DNA from: Psychrobacillus antarcticus
GTDB lineage: Bacteria; Bacillota; Bacilli; Bacillales_A; Planococcaceae
Assembly: GCF_029533155.1 (NCBI RefSeq)
Contig: NZ_JAIZDB010000010.1
Location: 1-64,000, forward strand
DNA: 64,000 nucleotides
Direction: 5' to 3'
Under the pieces are notes generated by a model. It made no database searches and was not told where the DNA came from. It saw nothing but the letters and a program-made list of their open reading frames with translations. Within the stretch, counting starts at the first letter, position 1. Each line of letters opens with the position of its first letter. This document shows, one piece after another, positions 34,609 through 44,341 of this stretch. A program made the position numbers and the translations under genes.

Positions 34609-36204
34609 TTATTTTTCCCCAAAAGTTTCTTCCATTCGTTTAATTGGGTCGTCTTCCATCTCCGAACTCCAATAGATTACTTGCTGGCAATTTAGCAATT
34701 CTTTCTTCAATATTTCATACTCAACATTTTGTACCGAAGTTTCATTTCTAATAGCAAGTGCTGCTGCAATTGCTGCAGACTGGCCTAAAATCATAAACAC
34801 CGGTTCCATTCGAATAGACCCATAAGCAATATGCGAGCTGGACAAACAAACTGGGATTAATAGATTTGTACATTCCTCCGATTTCGGACGAATAGATCGA
34901 TATGAAATCTCATACGGTGCAATCGGTACTTCCACATCTCCTTCATTCACACATCTACCTTCAATAACAACTCGACGGCAATTATGAGAATCCATATGAA
35001 AGGAAGCCAAGCCAATAGAATCATTAACAAATTCCTGTTTTAAACAATTACGATCAGTCATAACATAATCCGATATCATTCTTCTAGCTTCTCGGATATA
35101 TAACTGATGTGGCCAATGTCCTGTACCCTCAAATTCATCCTTTGGTAGCCCCCATCCAGAGACTTCATCACGTATTGACTGTGGAACTTCAGGTTCATTC
35201 GACAAAAAATACAATAATCCTAGGTCATAATTCAAATGGTCTTGATATATTTGTTCTCGTTTTTCATAGCTACCTTCCGGCCATTCATAATTCAATCCAA
35301 TATTGTCTGTCGAAATTGCTCCGTGATTGTTTAAATCAGACTTACCATTCGGAAGTGCAGTGTGCAGCTTCATCGCATCCCAAACACCTGCTTTTATGTA
35401 GCGAAGAAGTAATTGATACCGATTCGGATCATAGACAGGTGGTTTTGGAAAAGGAATACGATTAGTTTCATCGTTCGTTAAACAAATACGAAAATTATAA
35501 GCTTGGATTCTATGATCTCCCTGCCCCTGAAAGCCAAATAGATGCTGTTGAGTTTCTGTAATACCTTGTAAAAGTCCTGATTCTGGCTTACCTTCCTCGA
35601 CATACGGGTCTATCCACTTTTCAAACTTATGATGTGGAGCACCAAATTGCACACCATTATAAATTTCTTTATAGGTAGCATTTGATTCTCGTCCTACAAA
35701 ATATGAAACTCCAGCGAGCGCTAGTAAATCGCCTTCGTATGTACAGTCTAGAAATATTTTTCCCTTATACGAAGTGCCATCCTCCATCTGTATTTCAGAA
35801 ATTTTAGCATGAGTTTTCCTCACAATTTTTAGGTGTTGTCTATAATATACGGGAATATCATACTTTTCCATCCATTGATCAAACACTTGACGCGCAGCTT
35901 TTGGTTCAAATTTCCATTGCTTTTTTTCCTCATAATATTGTGCGATTGCATCGTAAAATTCTCTTGAAAGTCCTCCTATTGCATCCTCCGCACCTAGGTC
36001 CGTTGCTCCTAATCCACTTGTCGTCATCCCACCAATATTGTCACTGAATTCGGCAATAGCTACTGTCAAACCCATTCTCCTTGCTTGAATAGCCGCGGTT
36101 ATACCTGCAGGAGTTCCTCCATAGATAACTAGATCCTTTTCGACAACAGACGGGTTTTCCTTTTTTTCAGTTGGCACGTAATAGTGTAAATTACTAAAAT
36201 CCAT
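34609..36204 (-). CDS. FAD-dependent oxidoreductase (FAD_oxidored family)
   Basis: Encodes 531 residues from ATG 36204, 8 bases after GGAGG. The ADP-binding motif is LVIYGGTPAGITAAIQARRM near residue 30, followed by ENIGGM-like FSDNIGGMTTSGLG. Conserved family sequences include DCTYEGDLLALAGVSYFVGR, YIREARRMISDYVMT and VPIAPYEISYRSI. It is a cytoplasmic flavoprotein of the PF12831 type, common in glycan-use clusters, where it may oxidise a sugar hydroxyl. A second member is at 41707. It sits between the glucuronidase-like and GNAT genes in one operon. Confidence 0.82.
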   Translation of the reverse strand: MDFSNLHYYVPTEKKENPSVVEKDLVIYGGTPAGITAAIQARRMGLTVAIAEFSDNIGGMTTSGLGATDLGAEDAIGGLSREFYDAIAQYYEEKKQWKFEPKAARQVFDQWMEKYDIPVYYRQHLKIVRKTHAKISEIQMEDGTSYKGKIFLDCTYEGDLLALAGVSYFVGRESNATYKEIYNGVQFGAPHHKFEKWIDPYVEEGKPESGLLQGITETQQHLFGFQGQGDHRIQAYNFRICLTNDETNRIPFPKPPVYDPNRYQLLLRYIKAGVWDAMKLHTALPNGKSDLNNHGAISTDNIGLNYEWPEGSYEKREQIYQDHLNYDLGLLYFLSNEPEVPQSIRDEVSGWGLPKDEFEGTGHWPHQLYIREARRMISDYVMTDRNCLKQEFVNDSIGLASFHMDSHNCRRVVIEGRCVNEGDVEVPIAPYEISYRSIRPKSEECTNLLIPVCLSSSHIAYGSIRMEPVFMILGQSAAIAAALAIRNETSVQNVEYEILKKELLNCQQVIYWSSEMEDDPIKRMEETFGEK

Positions 36205-36237
36205 TTGTGAAACCTCCATTTACTACTTTTCTTTTCA

Positions 36238-37920
36238 CTATCCCTTACTTCCCCACTCTTCAGCATAAATTTTGTTTATCAGCCGAAGATAGTAAATATA
36301 AAATAGAGTCATTTCTTTTGGAGAAAAAGAACTATAGTTATTCTTCGATTGAAGGGCCAGTAATGATTCTATTTCAGATAACTCAAAAGTAGATAAATAC
36401 TTATCTGCTTCCTTAAGTTCCGTTAATATTTGTAACGAAGACTCAGATTTCAGAACTTTTTCTGGATCAACAACTCGCGCTGGAAATAGGGGGACATTCC
36501 ATTTAGTATATGGAGAAATTAATTTCTCTAAATCTAATAGCATCTGTTGAAAAACTTCTTTCTCTTCCTGGAAGACAGAGAAGTACTCTTCTAACACAAC
36601 CTCATATTTTTCACCCCACGATACACCGGAATATACATAATTATTTAAATGATGAATCCACTTCCATGGATAATTAACAATTTCTTCAGTAGTTTTTTGT
36701 TTTCGATGCACTGGAACGATAAGATTTAAAACACCTGTTATTTGTAATTGCTTGTAATCCTCTAAATCACTCGCAATTCTCGTTAGAAGTGGCGGGAATA
36801 GTTCGCTTAACATAAAATGATCACTGTAATATTCTAAGACTGTTAACGAACGTCCCTTCACTTCTGCTTGCGTGTTCCAGTCCTCTAAATTACGCATTGC
36901 TCTGACTTGGTTAGGTTCACTAGAATTCAGTGAATTGGAGTAATCCCTCCCCCAATAGGCATATAACACATCTACTTCACCAGATACCTCCGTTTGCTTT
37001 CTTTCGAGCATGTCCCAGGAAAGTCCAGCATTATAAACTATATATTCTACCTCGACCGCTAAGTTAGCAGCTTTTAACGAATATTTTATTTTTTCTGTAA
37101 ATCGAATATAATTAGATAAAAATCCATCTGCATTTTTTTCTTCTATCCCTACATCTTCTGGCCATAGCGAGATTCTCGTTATTACTTCATTATCTTGACA
37201 AATTGATACAATTTTATTAATCACTTCATCTTGAAGAGCTATATTTTCCCCAAAAAATTGGAGGTTTTCATAGTTATCTAAATGGTTATTCTCTTTTTCA
37301 TTTTGAACAATGCCAAGTAAATACTTTAGGCTATGTCCACCCAACGTAACTTGCACACCTCGTTTTTTTAACCCTGAAGTAACATAGGATTTAATTTCAT
37401 CCCATAGAAAGAAAGTGAAGAAAATTTCATTTTGACCATTTTTCACCCCCCAATCAATGAGCGAATTTATATACCCTGGATCGTTAATCGTCTCCAAAAT
37501 ATTTCCACGCCTACTAAACATCGGTTCATGAATAAATAACCCCTTATCGATACCATGTTCTTGCTCTACTAGCTCTTCTTTATCCAAGTGAACCCACTGG
37601 TAGCCTAAGAACTTTTTACAATACATATATACACCGTATAAAAGAGCTCTTGGCTCATTTCCAATAATCCATAAATCATTTCCGGTGGGGATGAATGCAA
37701 ATCCCTCAGCACTAATATTTGGAACCTTTTCTGTTGAAACCAATTTACGATATTGAGTAGTAGTAATTAAGATAACTCGATTATCAGCTTCATTTGTTTC
37801 TGCAAGAAAGGTTTGATCATGTACGGAGCATTTGTAACCTGCTTTTTCTACTAATCTTTTTAACTCTCCAACTGCAAATAGAATAGTTTCGTGACTATGA
37901 CAATAAATAATTTTATGCAC
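36238..37920 (-). CDS. Alpha-glucuronidase-like / DUF4838-type glycoside hydrolase homologue
   Basis: Encodes 560 residues from GTG 37920, which follows AGAAAGGTG; the frame stays open to an ATG at 38055 but that lacks a ribosome site. Residues ~1-110 match the alpha/beta N-terminal domain of GH67/GH115-type proteins (ILFAVGELKRLVEKAGY, then GNDLWIIGNEPRALLYGVYM). The following TIM-barrel-like part has MFSRRGNILETINDP and KNGQNEIFFTFFLWDE. DUF4838 proteins share this plan. There is no signal peptide, so it acts on an imported oligosaccharide. The catalytic pair is not identifiable by eye. Confidence 0.6.
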   Translation of the reverse strand: MHKIIYCHSHETILFAVGELKRLVEKAGYKCSVHDQTFLAETNEADNRVILITTTQYRKLVSTEKVPNISAEGFAFIPTGNDLWIIGNEPRALLYGVYMYCKKFLGYQWVHLDKEELVEQEHGIDKGLFIHEPMFSRRGNILETINDPGYINSLIDWGVKNGQNEIFFTFFLWDEIKSYVTSGLKKRGVQVTLGGHSLKYLLGIVQNEKENNHLDNYENLQFFGENIALQDEVINKIVSICQDNEVITRISLWPEDVGIEEKNADGFLSNYIRFTEKIKYSLKAANLAVEVEYIVYNAGLSWDMLERKQTEVSGEVDVLYAYWGRDYSNSLNSSEPNQVRAMRNLEDWNTQAEVKGRSLTVLEYYSDHFMLSELFPPLLTRIASDLEDYKQLQITGVLNLIVPVHRKQKTTEEIVNYPWKWIHHLNNYVYSGVSWGEKYEVVLEEYFSVFQEEKEVFQQMLLDLEKLISPYTKWNVPLFPARVVDPEKVLKSESSLQILTELKEADKYLSTFELSEIESLLALQSKNNYSSFSPKEMTLFYIYYLRLINKIYAEEWGSKG

Positions 37921-38128
37921 AATTATTAACACCTTTCTAAGAAGATTGCCAGATATGCTCTTCAGTGACAACATTCTTCCACGATGAGTTTCTCCATATG
38001 AAAGCACTAGAAAAATTAAAGAAAAGTTTTTTCCTTTTCTAAAATTCTGGAGCAATCGTGCTGCTGGAGTTTTTACAGAAAATAAGGGGAAAAATTGCTT
38101 TTATTACCTCAAAACAACTTGCAGTCCT

Positions 38129-39112
38129 TTATACATCCTTTAATATTACTGCCTCTTTTAACTCACTCGAATCGTATGCAGCTAATGCGACTTCTAATGA
38201 CTTTAGTCCATCGAATCCCGTTATCGAAGGTTCTTTTCCTTCTCTTATGCAATTCACAAAATCCAAAACCAAACCGAAGTCCATATTATTACCAAAGAAA
38301 TGATGTTCTAGTGATTTCTTTCCGTTAGAAAAAACCCTAAAATGTTCTTTGAAAGCATCTACCTTCACCGTCTTTTTTGTACCAATTACTTCAATTGTTA
38401 CATCTCCCCAAGTTGGATATTCCGCAAAGCGAGACCAGCTTGCATCATGAGAAGCAATTACACCATTTGCAAATTCTAAAGTGAGTAAGCCAACGTCATC
38501 GATGTCGATATTGTGGAAGTATGAATCGACATAGGATTTAACTTCCACAACTTCCTCGTTTAAGTACCAGCGCATTATATCTACCATATGCACTGTATGA
38601 TCTAATACTGCCCCCCCACCTGACTGGTCTACATCAATAAACCATCCTCCTGGATTTTGACCACGATTTGTTGTTCGAAAGGCTAGTATTTCTCCTAACT
38701 CACCTTTATCAATCATTCTTTTAAGCTCTTGAATAGGAGAGCTAAATCGTACAGGATATGCAATTTGCAGTGTAACATTATGCTCTTTGCATGCTTCAAT
38801 CATCTCTTTTGCATCTTTAATATTAGTTGCGATAGGCTTTTCACACAAAACATGTTTCTTTGCTTTAGCAGCATTTAGTACCATTTCTTTGTGGCGAATA
38901 TTTTCACTACAAATAATTACTGCATCCATACTAACGTTCAAAAAATCAGCCTGACTAGAATAATGGGGAACATTATATTTTTTAGATACTTCTTTACCTC
39001 TGTTAATATCTTCGTCAAAAATTGCTGCTATCTCTACATTTGGGATTTTCTCTAAGCTGTCCGCATAGCTATAAGCATGCATATGCGCAAAACTCATTAT
39101 TCCAATTTTCAT
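38129..39112 (-). CDS. Gfo/Idh/MocA-family oxidoreductase
   Basis: Encodes 327 residues after GGAGGTGCG. The Rossmann start reads KIGIMSFAHMHAYSYADSL, the SFAHxHA variant that replaces the usual GxGxxG in one subfamily. The active-site motif EKPIATNIKDAKEM is present near residue 95, and the C-terminal domain has GGGAVLDHTVHMVDIMRWYL. It should oxidise or reduce a sugar hydroxyl with NAD(P). Its ATG overlaps the stop of the 241-residue degenerate relative by 4 bp, suggesting that the two proteins are made together. Confidence 0.85.
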   Translation of the reverse strand: MKIGIMSFAHMHAYSYADSLEKIPNVEIAAIFDEDINRGKEVSKKYNVPHYSSQADFLNVSMDAVIICSENIRHKEMVLNAAKAKKHVLCEKPIATNIKDAKEMIEACKEHNVTLQIAYPVRFSSPIQELKRMIDKGELGEILAFRTTNRGQNPGGWFIDVDQSGGGAVLDHTVHMVDIMRWYLNEEVVEVKSYVDSYFHNIDIDDVGLLTLEFANGVIASHDASWSRFAEYPTWGDVTIEVIGTKKTVKVDAFKEHFRVFSNGKKSLEHHFFGNNMDFGLVLDFVNCIREGKEPSITGFDGLKSLEVALAAYDSSELKEAVILKDV

Positions 39113-39834
39113 TTTTGCGCACCTCCATCTAAAAGTTTTTGGAAGTCGTCTATTTGCATTATCATTTTGTCATCTATTACTTTAGCGGAAGATAGGATAG
39201 CATCTACCGAATAAGTTAATGGGAGTAACGTCTTATCGTTTGGAATTACTGGTTTCATTTGATCACTATCAAACTCAATAATATTTTTAATGCCACTCCA
39301 TTCAACCTCAATTTTTTCTTGATCTCCGACAGTATATTCGATATGGGCCATTGTTCCACCCCCAAAATTGATCATGATAATGATATGTCTGGGAGCTTTG
39401 GATGAATCAGTCTTCTTTATATGGATATCTTTTGGGACACCAAATAATGACGAAAATACATATAAATCTCCAGCAATTAGTGGCTGAAGATTTTCTCTAT
39501 TAATAGTACGCCTGAACCGGAAAACTCCTTTAGGATTAGCATCATTCTTTACAATCTGTGCGAAACTCTGGAAAAATGAAAGGGCTTCCAATTCGAAATA
39601 GACGAAAATTTGCTCATTCCTGTATTTCTCCATTAATAGGCTGTATGGTAAATAGATATTTTCTTTTTTTCTTGCTAAAGCTTTTACATATTGATCCGTA
39701 GCAACTAAATAATTTGTATCTTCTTTACCATTGTCTTCAATTTCATCTAGTGATTTTAAAATAATTACATTTTCTACAGTGAAGGAATTTTCTGTTTTTT
39801 CTATATCACGTAAAATAATATTAGCGATGATCAT
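39109..39834 (-). CDS. Degenerate Gfo/Idh/MocA-like protein lacking the NAD-binding region
   Basis: Encodes 241 residues. The middle and C-terminal parts follow the substrate-binding half of Gfo/Idh/MocA enzymes (GVFRFRRTINRENLQPLIAG, then DLYVFSSLFGVPKDI and a strand-rich MAHIEYTVGDQEKIEVEWSG). The N-terminal ~80 residues keep traces of the second Rossmann half but lack both the glycine-rich loop and the EKP motif. It starts 14 bp before the stop of the TIM-barrel gene and overlaps the next Gfo/Idh/MocA gene by 4 bp. It may be a non-catalytic partner of that enzyme. No frameshift is evident. Confidence 0.6.
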   Translation of the reverse strand: MIIANIILRDIEKTENSFTVENVIILKSLDEIEDNGKEDTNYLVATDQYVKALARKKENIYLPYSLLMEKYRNEQIFVYFELEALSFFQSFAQIVKNDANPKGVFRFRRTINRENLQPLIAGDLYVFSSLFGVPKDIHIKKTDSSKAPRHIIIMINFGGGTMAHIEYTVGDQEKIEVEWSGIKNIIEFDSDQMKPVIPNDKTLLPLTYSVDAILSSAKVIDDKMIMQIDDFQKLLDGGAQK

Positions 39835-40684
39835 CGCCCCCTATTCTTAGCAACTTCCTTAAACGATTAACTGCTTCTTCATTTGCTAACCTTGCATCTT
39901 CTACCCCCTCATACTCTATCGATAGCCACCCAGTGTATTGAATTTCTTTTAATCCATTTACAATATATTCAAGATTTACTTTACCATCTCCCGGAATCAC
40001 TCCGATTAGTTCGATTCCTTCTGTTGAATGAAAACCCTTCAATTGCTCATTTTCTTCTTTTTCACGGAAATCTTTAAAGTGGACATGGACTATATCACTC
40101 TTCATCTGTTCAAATGCCTCCTCAGGTGGCTCATGAACAAGCAAAAAATTTCCCGTATCAAAGGTCGATTTGACGTAAGGACTATTAACTTCTCGGATTA
40201 TATTATTTACCTGTGTGCTTTTTCCCGCTAATAATCCATGGTTTTCTAGAGCAAGATAGACTTTTTCTTTTTCTGCTACTTCAGCACATCTTCTTAAGGC
40301 ATTCACTATTAACTCAGCACCATTTTCAAAAGATAAATTCTTATGCAGATCACCACAAAACACACGGACTATATTAGTACCTAGCTTTTTGGCAACCTGA
40401 ATACCATCTAAAACCTTGAGTACCTCTTTATCCTGTTCTTCTTTAGAATCCTTTACAAAATTATTGGAAACATCATAAGCAGATACCTTTAAATTGTTTT
40501 TCTTTAAAGCTTTTTTTACTGATTCAATCTCCTGCTCCATATCGCCAGGATTTTCCCAGTAAAAGTCTAGTAACTCTACACCATCTAAAGAAATTCTCTT
40601 TGCATAATCAATAAAATCAAGCACAGACCAATTTTCCTTCTGTACAGTTGTAGCTAAACTGTACATACTTACACTTACCTTCAT
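39821..40684 (-). CDS. Sugar phosphate isomerase/epimerase (xylose isomerase-like TIM barrel)
   Basis: Encodes 287 residues; ATG 40684 is taken, 7 bases after AGGTGGG, though ATG 40687 directly next to it is possible. It has the AP-endonuclease-2 family pattern: LDGVELLDFYWENPGDMEQE, RVFCGDL, ALENHGLL (metal ligand Glu), STFDTGNFLL (Asp), and HVHFKDFRE with the His-x-His ligands, then GWLSIEYEG. It binds a divalent metal and should isomerise, epimerise or eliminate from a keto sugar. It overlaps the next gene by 14 bp, and the esterase stop lies 14 bp past its start. Confidence 0.85.
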   Translation of the reverse strand: MKVSVSMYSLATTVQKENWSVLDFIDYAKRISLDGVELLDFYWENPGDMEQEIESVKKALKKNNLKVSAYDVSNNFVKDSKEEQDKEVLKVLDGIQVAKKLGTNIVRVFCGDLHKNLSFENGAELIVNALRRCAEVAEKEKVYLALENHGLLAGKSTQVNNIIREVNSPYVKSTFDTGNFLLVHEPPEEAFEQMKSDIVHVHFKDFREKEENEQLKGFHSTEGIELIGVIPGDGKVNLEYIVNGLKEIQYTGWLSIEYEGVEDARLANEEAVNRLRKLLRIGGDDHR

Positions 40685-40697
40685 CATAATCCCACCT

Positions 40698-41678
40698 TTA
40701 GATAGCATTTACCAAATGTTTCATGATAAATGATAATTTATTTTCTTCGTGAAATGGATTACTCTCATGTGTGAATTGCGGATATACTTCGATCCTTTTT
40801 TCGGTTGATGACAAATGATTGTACGCAGCGAAGACCGTGGAAGGAGGTGTTACTGCGTCCTCAAGCCCTATTGTCATTAGTGTTGGACAAGTAATTTCAT
40901 CACAAAAATGAACGGAATCTACATAACCTAAAGTACGCATTACGTGATCGTATGTTTTATATTGAGGGTCAGATAGCTTAAAGTAGTTTACAATCTCCAT
41001 GTACGGCCCTAAATTCGCAACTTCTAATGCGCGCTCAAAATGTGCGTTAAATGGATAGTCGGCAATCACAAGATCAATATTTCCAACGAGTCCCGCTAAA
41101 CTAAGAGCTAACCCACCTCCCTGTGAAGAACCTATTAATCCTAACTTAGTCATAGTTACTGGGGCATCGGCAGATCTTATCCATCTCTGTAGCATGAGAA
41201 GATCTTTATATACATTTGTATAGTAATAATTTGTTGGTTCCTGAATCCCATTTAGCATCCATCCAGGAAATCTACCGCCACTTATATATTTCGCAAAATC
41301 AGGAGACCCACCTTGACCACGAACGTCAAAGGAATATACAGCTACACCCAAAGAAGTCCATTTCAAGAAGTCAATCGGCATTCCATGACTTCCTGTATAA
41401 CCATGGAAGTTTATAATAACAGGACACTTATCTACAGACTTTGGCTTTATCAAGAGCCCTGTTAAAGGAGTGCTATCCCAACTTTCAAATATAATGTCTG
41501 CAACCTCTACTGTTGGTACAGGATAATTTCTCCATACCAGATCTACATTTGGAAGAATTGATATTAAACCATTCTTTTGATTCTCCCAAAATTGTTTAAA
41601 ATCAGTGGGCTTATTAGTAAGCTTTGGCTTGTATTCTCTCAGTGCTTCTATTGGTAAATCTCCAACCTGTCTTCCCAT
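40698..41678 (-). CDS. CE7-family acetyl xylan esterase / cephalosporin C deacetylase-like
   Basis: Encodes 326 residues, close to the CE7 length of about 320. It has the family motifs VIINFHGYTGSHG (oxyanion region), SFDVRGQGGSPDFA (the RGQ motif), IGSSQGGGLAL with the nucleophile Ser, and the His in PQFTHESNP; the Asp is in GLEDAVTPPS. CE7 enzymes are intracellular hexamers that remove acetyl groups from small oligosaccharides. This implies that the imported substrate is acetylated. Its 3' end lies before the isomerase start (gene overlap with the longest frame; none with ATG 40684). Confidence 0.9.
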   Translation of the reverse strand: MGRQVGDLPIEALREYKPKLTNKPTDFKQFWENQKNGLISILPNVDLVWRNYPVPTVEVADIIFESWDSTPLTGLLIKPKSVDKCPVIINFHGYTGSHGMPIDFLKWTSLGVAVYSFDVRGQGGSPDFAKYISGGRFPGWMLNGIQEPTNYYYTNVYKDLLMLQRWIRSADAPVTMTKLGLIGSSQGGGLALSLAGLVGNIDLVIADYPFNAHFERALEVANLGPYMEIVNYFKLSDPQYKTYDHVMRTLGYVDSVHFCDEITCPTLMTIGLEDAVTPPSTVFAAYNHLSSTEKRIEVYPQFTHESNPFHEENKLSFIMKHLVNAI

Positions 41679-41706
41679 AATTTATCCCACACTACCTTTT
41701 ATTTAT

Positions 41707-43269
41707 CTAGATTTTTTGATAAAATGATTCGGGCCACTCCAACTCAAAACCATCATTTCTAAGTTGATCTTGGAAATCCACTAACAATTGTTTGTTTTCG
41801 CGAACCTCTTTTGGTATTACGTCATTTTCTAAACAAAATGCCACTAATGCTCCACATGCTTCTCCTATATTCCATTCAGTTGGGTGCAAACGATAACAGC
41901 CATTCGTTATATGTGTAGTTCCAATATTTTTACAACCTGCCAATATATTATCTGCATCCTTCGGAATAATTGCTCCTAGTGGAATATGATACGGCAAAGC
42001 TTGAATATCGAGATATGTGCGTCCAGACATACTAGGATGTAGATCAATACTATATGAGCCTATGCCAATTCGATCCTCATATAGCTTCCCTGTCTTTCCA
42101 TCATTATATAGAGGAGAAACATCTTGTTCGACAATCGTATATTCAGCTTTTATACGTCTAGATTCTCTTATATAAGGAGCTTTTGCCAGTCCATCTTCGG
42201 TCCCAAATATTTCCTTACATAGCTTTAACCCAGGATATCCTTTGCCTCCATCAGGTCTTGGAGCTTCCGTTTGTAACCAATATAAGAGCGATAGACTTAA
42301 TTGTTTTGCTTGATATATATTTTTTTCTTTTTCTTCTATTGATACATCATAAATATTGCCTAAAAAGTAATCACTTTGTGGCCAATTCATTAAACTAACA
42401 TCTTTTGAGGCATCAAGAGAACAAAACTGATTTTCATCATAGATACGACGATACTCCCATAATGGAAATCCATTTTCTTCTCTGAACAACGTATACCGTC
42501 TCTTTTCTTTCGTTATTGGATGAGGAGCAAAGAAACTCAAATATTTTTCTGGCCATATATTTGGATGGAAATCTTTCCAAAATGTATACATTTCCGGCTT
42601 CTCGATAACGTGATTTTCTCCTTCTCGATTTTCCATCGCGAGTACATAAGTAAAAGCTTGGATATCAATAGGATCTGCTTCTTCTAAAGCATTAGGTTCA
42701 TGCCAATCACTCTTTCCTTCTGCTCCCGTAATGTATGGAAGATTCGCTAATGGAAGTAAATCACCTGATTCTGTCGCATCTATAAAATATAAGGCAGTAA
42801 ACGTATCTTCTTTCCCTGTTGTAATGCTCTCAACTGAAACATCATATAGCCGTCTGCCTGCTCTATTCACGGACCTCACTACAGAATTTAACTCAATGGT
42901 TAGTAAGTTTCTTAATACATAGGGTAAAAGCATTTCATTTAATACTTGCAAACTGACTCGTGGATCGTGACACAAATTACTCACTAAACCATTTCCAGGA
43001 TTAAATTTATCATTTTTCTCTTTCGGATCCATCATTTTCGTATAAAAATCTCTTATTTTTTCTCGATATGTTCGATATCTTTTAGTAGATCCGAATTCTT
43101 CAATCCATGGGTGTTCATCAGGAGGCACTCCTTGTGAAGTAGACTGCCCGCCGATCCAATCTGTCTCCTCTATTAAGATTACCCGTAATCCTTTGGCACA
43201 TGCCGCTACAGCTGCTGCACAGCCACCTAGTCCTCCTCCGACTATTACCAAATCTATTGTATTGTTCAT
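41707..43269 (-). CDS. FAD-dependent oxidoreductase (FAD_oxidored family), second copy
   Basis: Encodes 520 residues. The FAD motif is VIVGGGLGGCAAAVAACAKG at residues ~8-27, with EETDWIGGQSTSQGVPPDEH after it. Further conserved parts are YFIDATESGDLLPLANLPYI, YIRESRRIKAEYTIVEQD and GCKNIGTTHITNGCYRLHPT. It is a distant relative of the 34609 gene (different subfamily). Its ATG directly abuts the stop of the upstream Gfo/Idh/MocA gene, so translation is coupled. The reaction is probably oxidation of a sugar or sugar acid; not shown. Confidence 0.82.
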   Translation of the reverse strand: MNNTIDLVIVGGGLGGCAAAVAACAKGLRVILIEETDWIGGQSTSQGVPPDEHPWIEEFGSTKRYRTYREKIRDFYTKMMDPKEKNDKFNPGNGLVSNLCHDPRVSLQVLNEMLLPYVLRNLLTIELNSVVRSVNRAGRRLYDVSVESITTGKEDTFTALYFIDATESGDLLPLANLPYITGAEGKSDWHEPNALEEADPIDIQAFTYVLAMENREGENHVIEKPEMYTFWKDFHPNIWPEKYLSFFAPHPITKEKRRYTLFREENGFPLWEYRRIYDENQFCSLDASKDVSLMNWPQSDYFLGNIYDVSIEEKEKNIYQAKQLSLSLLYWLQTEAPRPDGGKGYPGLKLCKEIFGTEDGLAKAPYIRESRRIKAEYTIVEQDVSPLYNDGKTGKLYEDRIGIGSYSIDLHPSMSGRTYLDIQALPYHIPLGAIIPKDADNILAGCKNIGTTHITNGCYRLHPTEWNIGEACGALVAFCLENDVIPKEVRENKQLLVDFQDQLRNDGFELEWPESFYQKI

Positions 43270-44322
43270 TTATAAATATATTTCTTTCCCAGTGTTAGAT
43301 GATTCATATACCGCACTTAACATTTTCATTATTTGAACGCCATCTTCAACTGGAGCCAACGTCTCTTTTCCCTCTAAACAGCATTCTACGAAATGATTTA
43401 TTTCATTTGTAAATGCACCAACAAAGTCAAAACTTAAATTATCGATTTGAGGAGTAATGTTTAATATAGTATTATTTTTCTCCGTTACTATTGCTATCTC
43501 TGGTTCTATTTCTGCTCCACCTTTTTCTCCAAACAACTTAACATAGAGTTCATCTTCCTTTGCATGCAGCGTAAAGCTAACATCGACATATAAAGATGCA
43601 CCATTTTCAAATCGAATAAGCGCGTTCGCTAAATCCTCTACATCATTTAAGCTAGAATCATAGTCTGCAGCCTTGTAAAATGACAGATTTTCTATATTGC
43701 TTCTGTTCCCTAACTTAGCGTATACATTCCCACTTACCGAGACCGGACGCGGTTTCCCCATCAAATACCAACAAATATCAATCATATGCACACCTAAATC
43801 TAAAAGTGGTCCCCCTCCAGATTTTGAGCTATCACTGAACCAACCCCCAGGATTCCCCAATCTTCTTATACAAGATGCTTTTGCATAATATATTTCTCCA
43901 AGCTCACCCTGATCGATAAATTGTTTAAGAATTTTTGTATTACTTCCATGTCTTCTAACAAATCCAACCTGTAATATCTTCCCGGTTCTTTTTACAGCGG
44001 CTTCCACAGCCAATGCCTCTTCAACTGTTAAACTAAGTGGTTTTTCCACAAGCACATGCTTACCTGCTTCCAAGGCTGCAATCGCCATTTCTGCATGTGT
44101 ATTATTCCAAGTACAAATACTTACGGCATCTATCTCACTATTTTGTAGTAGTTCAATATAGTTGTTATAAAGATTTGTAACTCCGTATTTTTCACCTGAA
44201 TTAGCTAGACGTTGTTCATTGCTATCACATAGTGCAACCAGCTGTGCTTTCTCGTTCCCGATATAAGGATTAATATGAAACTCTGATATAGAGCCACCAC
44301 CGATTACTCCAACCTTTAACAT
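43270..44322 (-). CDS. Gfo/Idh/MocA-family oxidoreductase
   Basis: Encodes 350 residues from ATG 44322 after AAAAGGAGG (ATG 44358 is rejected). It has the canonical NAD(P) loop VGVIGGGSISEFHINPY, the catalytic EKPLSLTVEEALAVE and the C-terminal GGGPLLDLGVHMIDICWYLM. It is the most typical member of the three in this locus and should be a sugar or inositol dehydrogenase. It lies between the MDR dehydrogenase and the FAD oxidoreductase, overlapping neither by more than a few bases. Confidence 0.9.
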   Translation of the reverse strand: MLKVGVIGGGSISEFHINPYIGNEKAQLVALCDSNEQRLANSGEKYGVTNLYNNYIELLQNSEIDAVSICTWNNTHAEMAIAALEAGKHVLVEKPLSLTVEEALAVEAAVKRTGKILQVGFVRRHGSNTKILKQFIDQGELGEIYYAKASCIRRLGNPGGWFSDSSKSGGGPLLDLGVHMIDICWYLMGKPRPVSVSGNVYAKLGNRSNIENLSFYKAADYDSSLNDVEDLANALIRFENGASLYVDVSFTLHAKEDELYVKLFGEKGGAEIEPEIAIVTEKNNTILNITPQIDNLSFDFVGAFTNEINHFVECCLEGKETLAPVEDGVQIMKMLSAVYESSNTGKEIYL

Positions 44323-44341
44323 AGTATCTTTCCTCCTTTTT

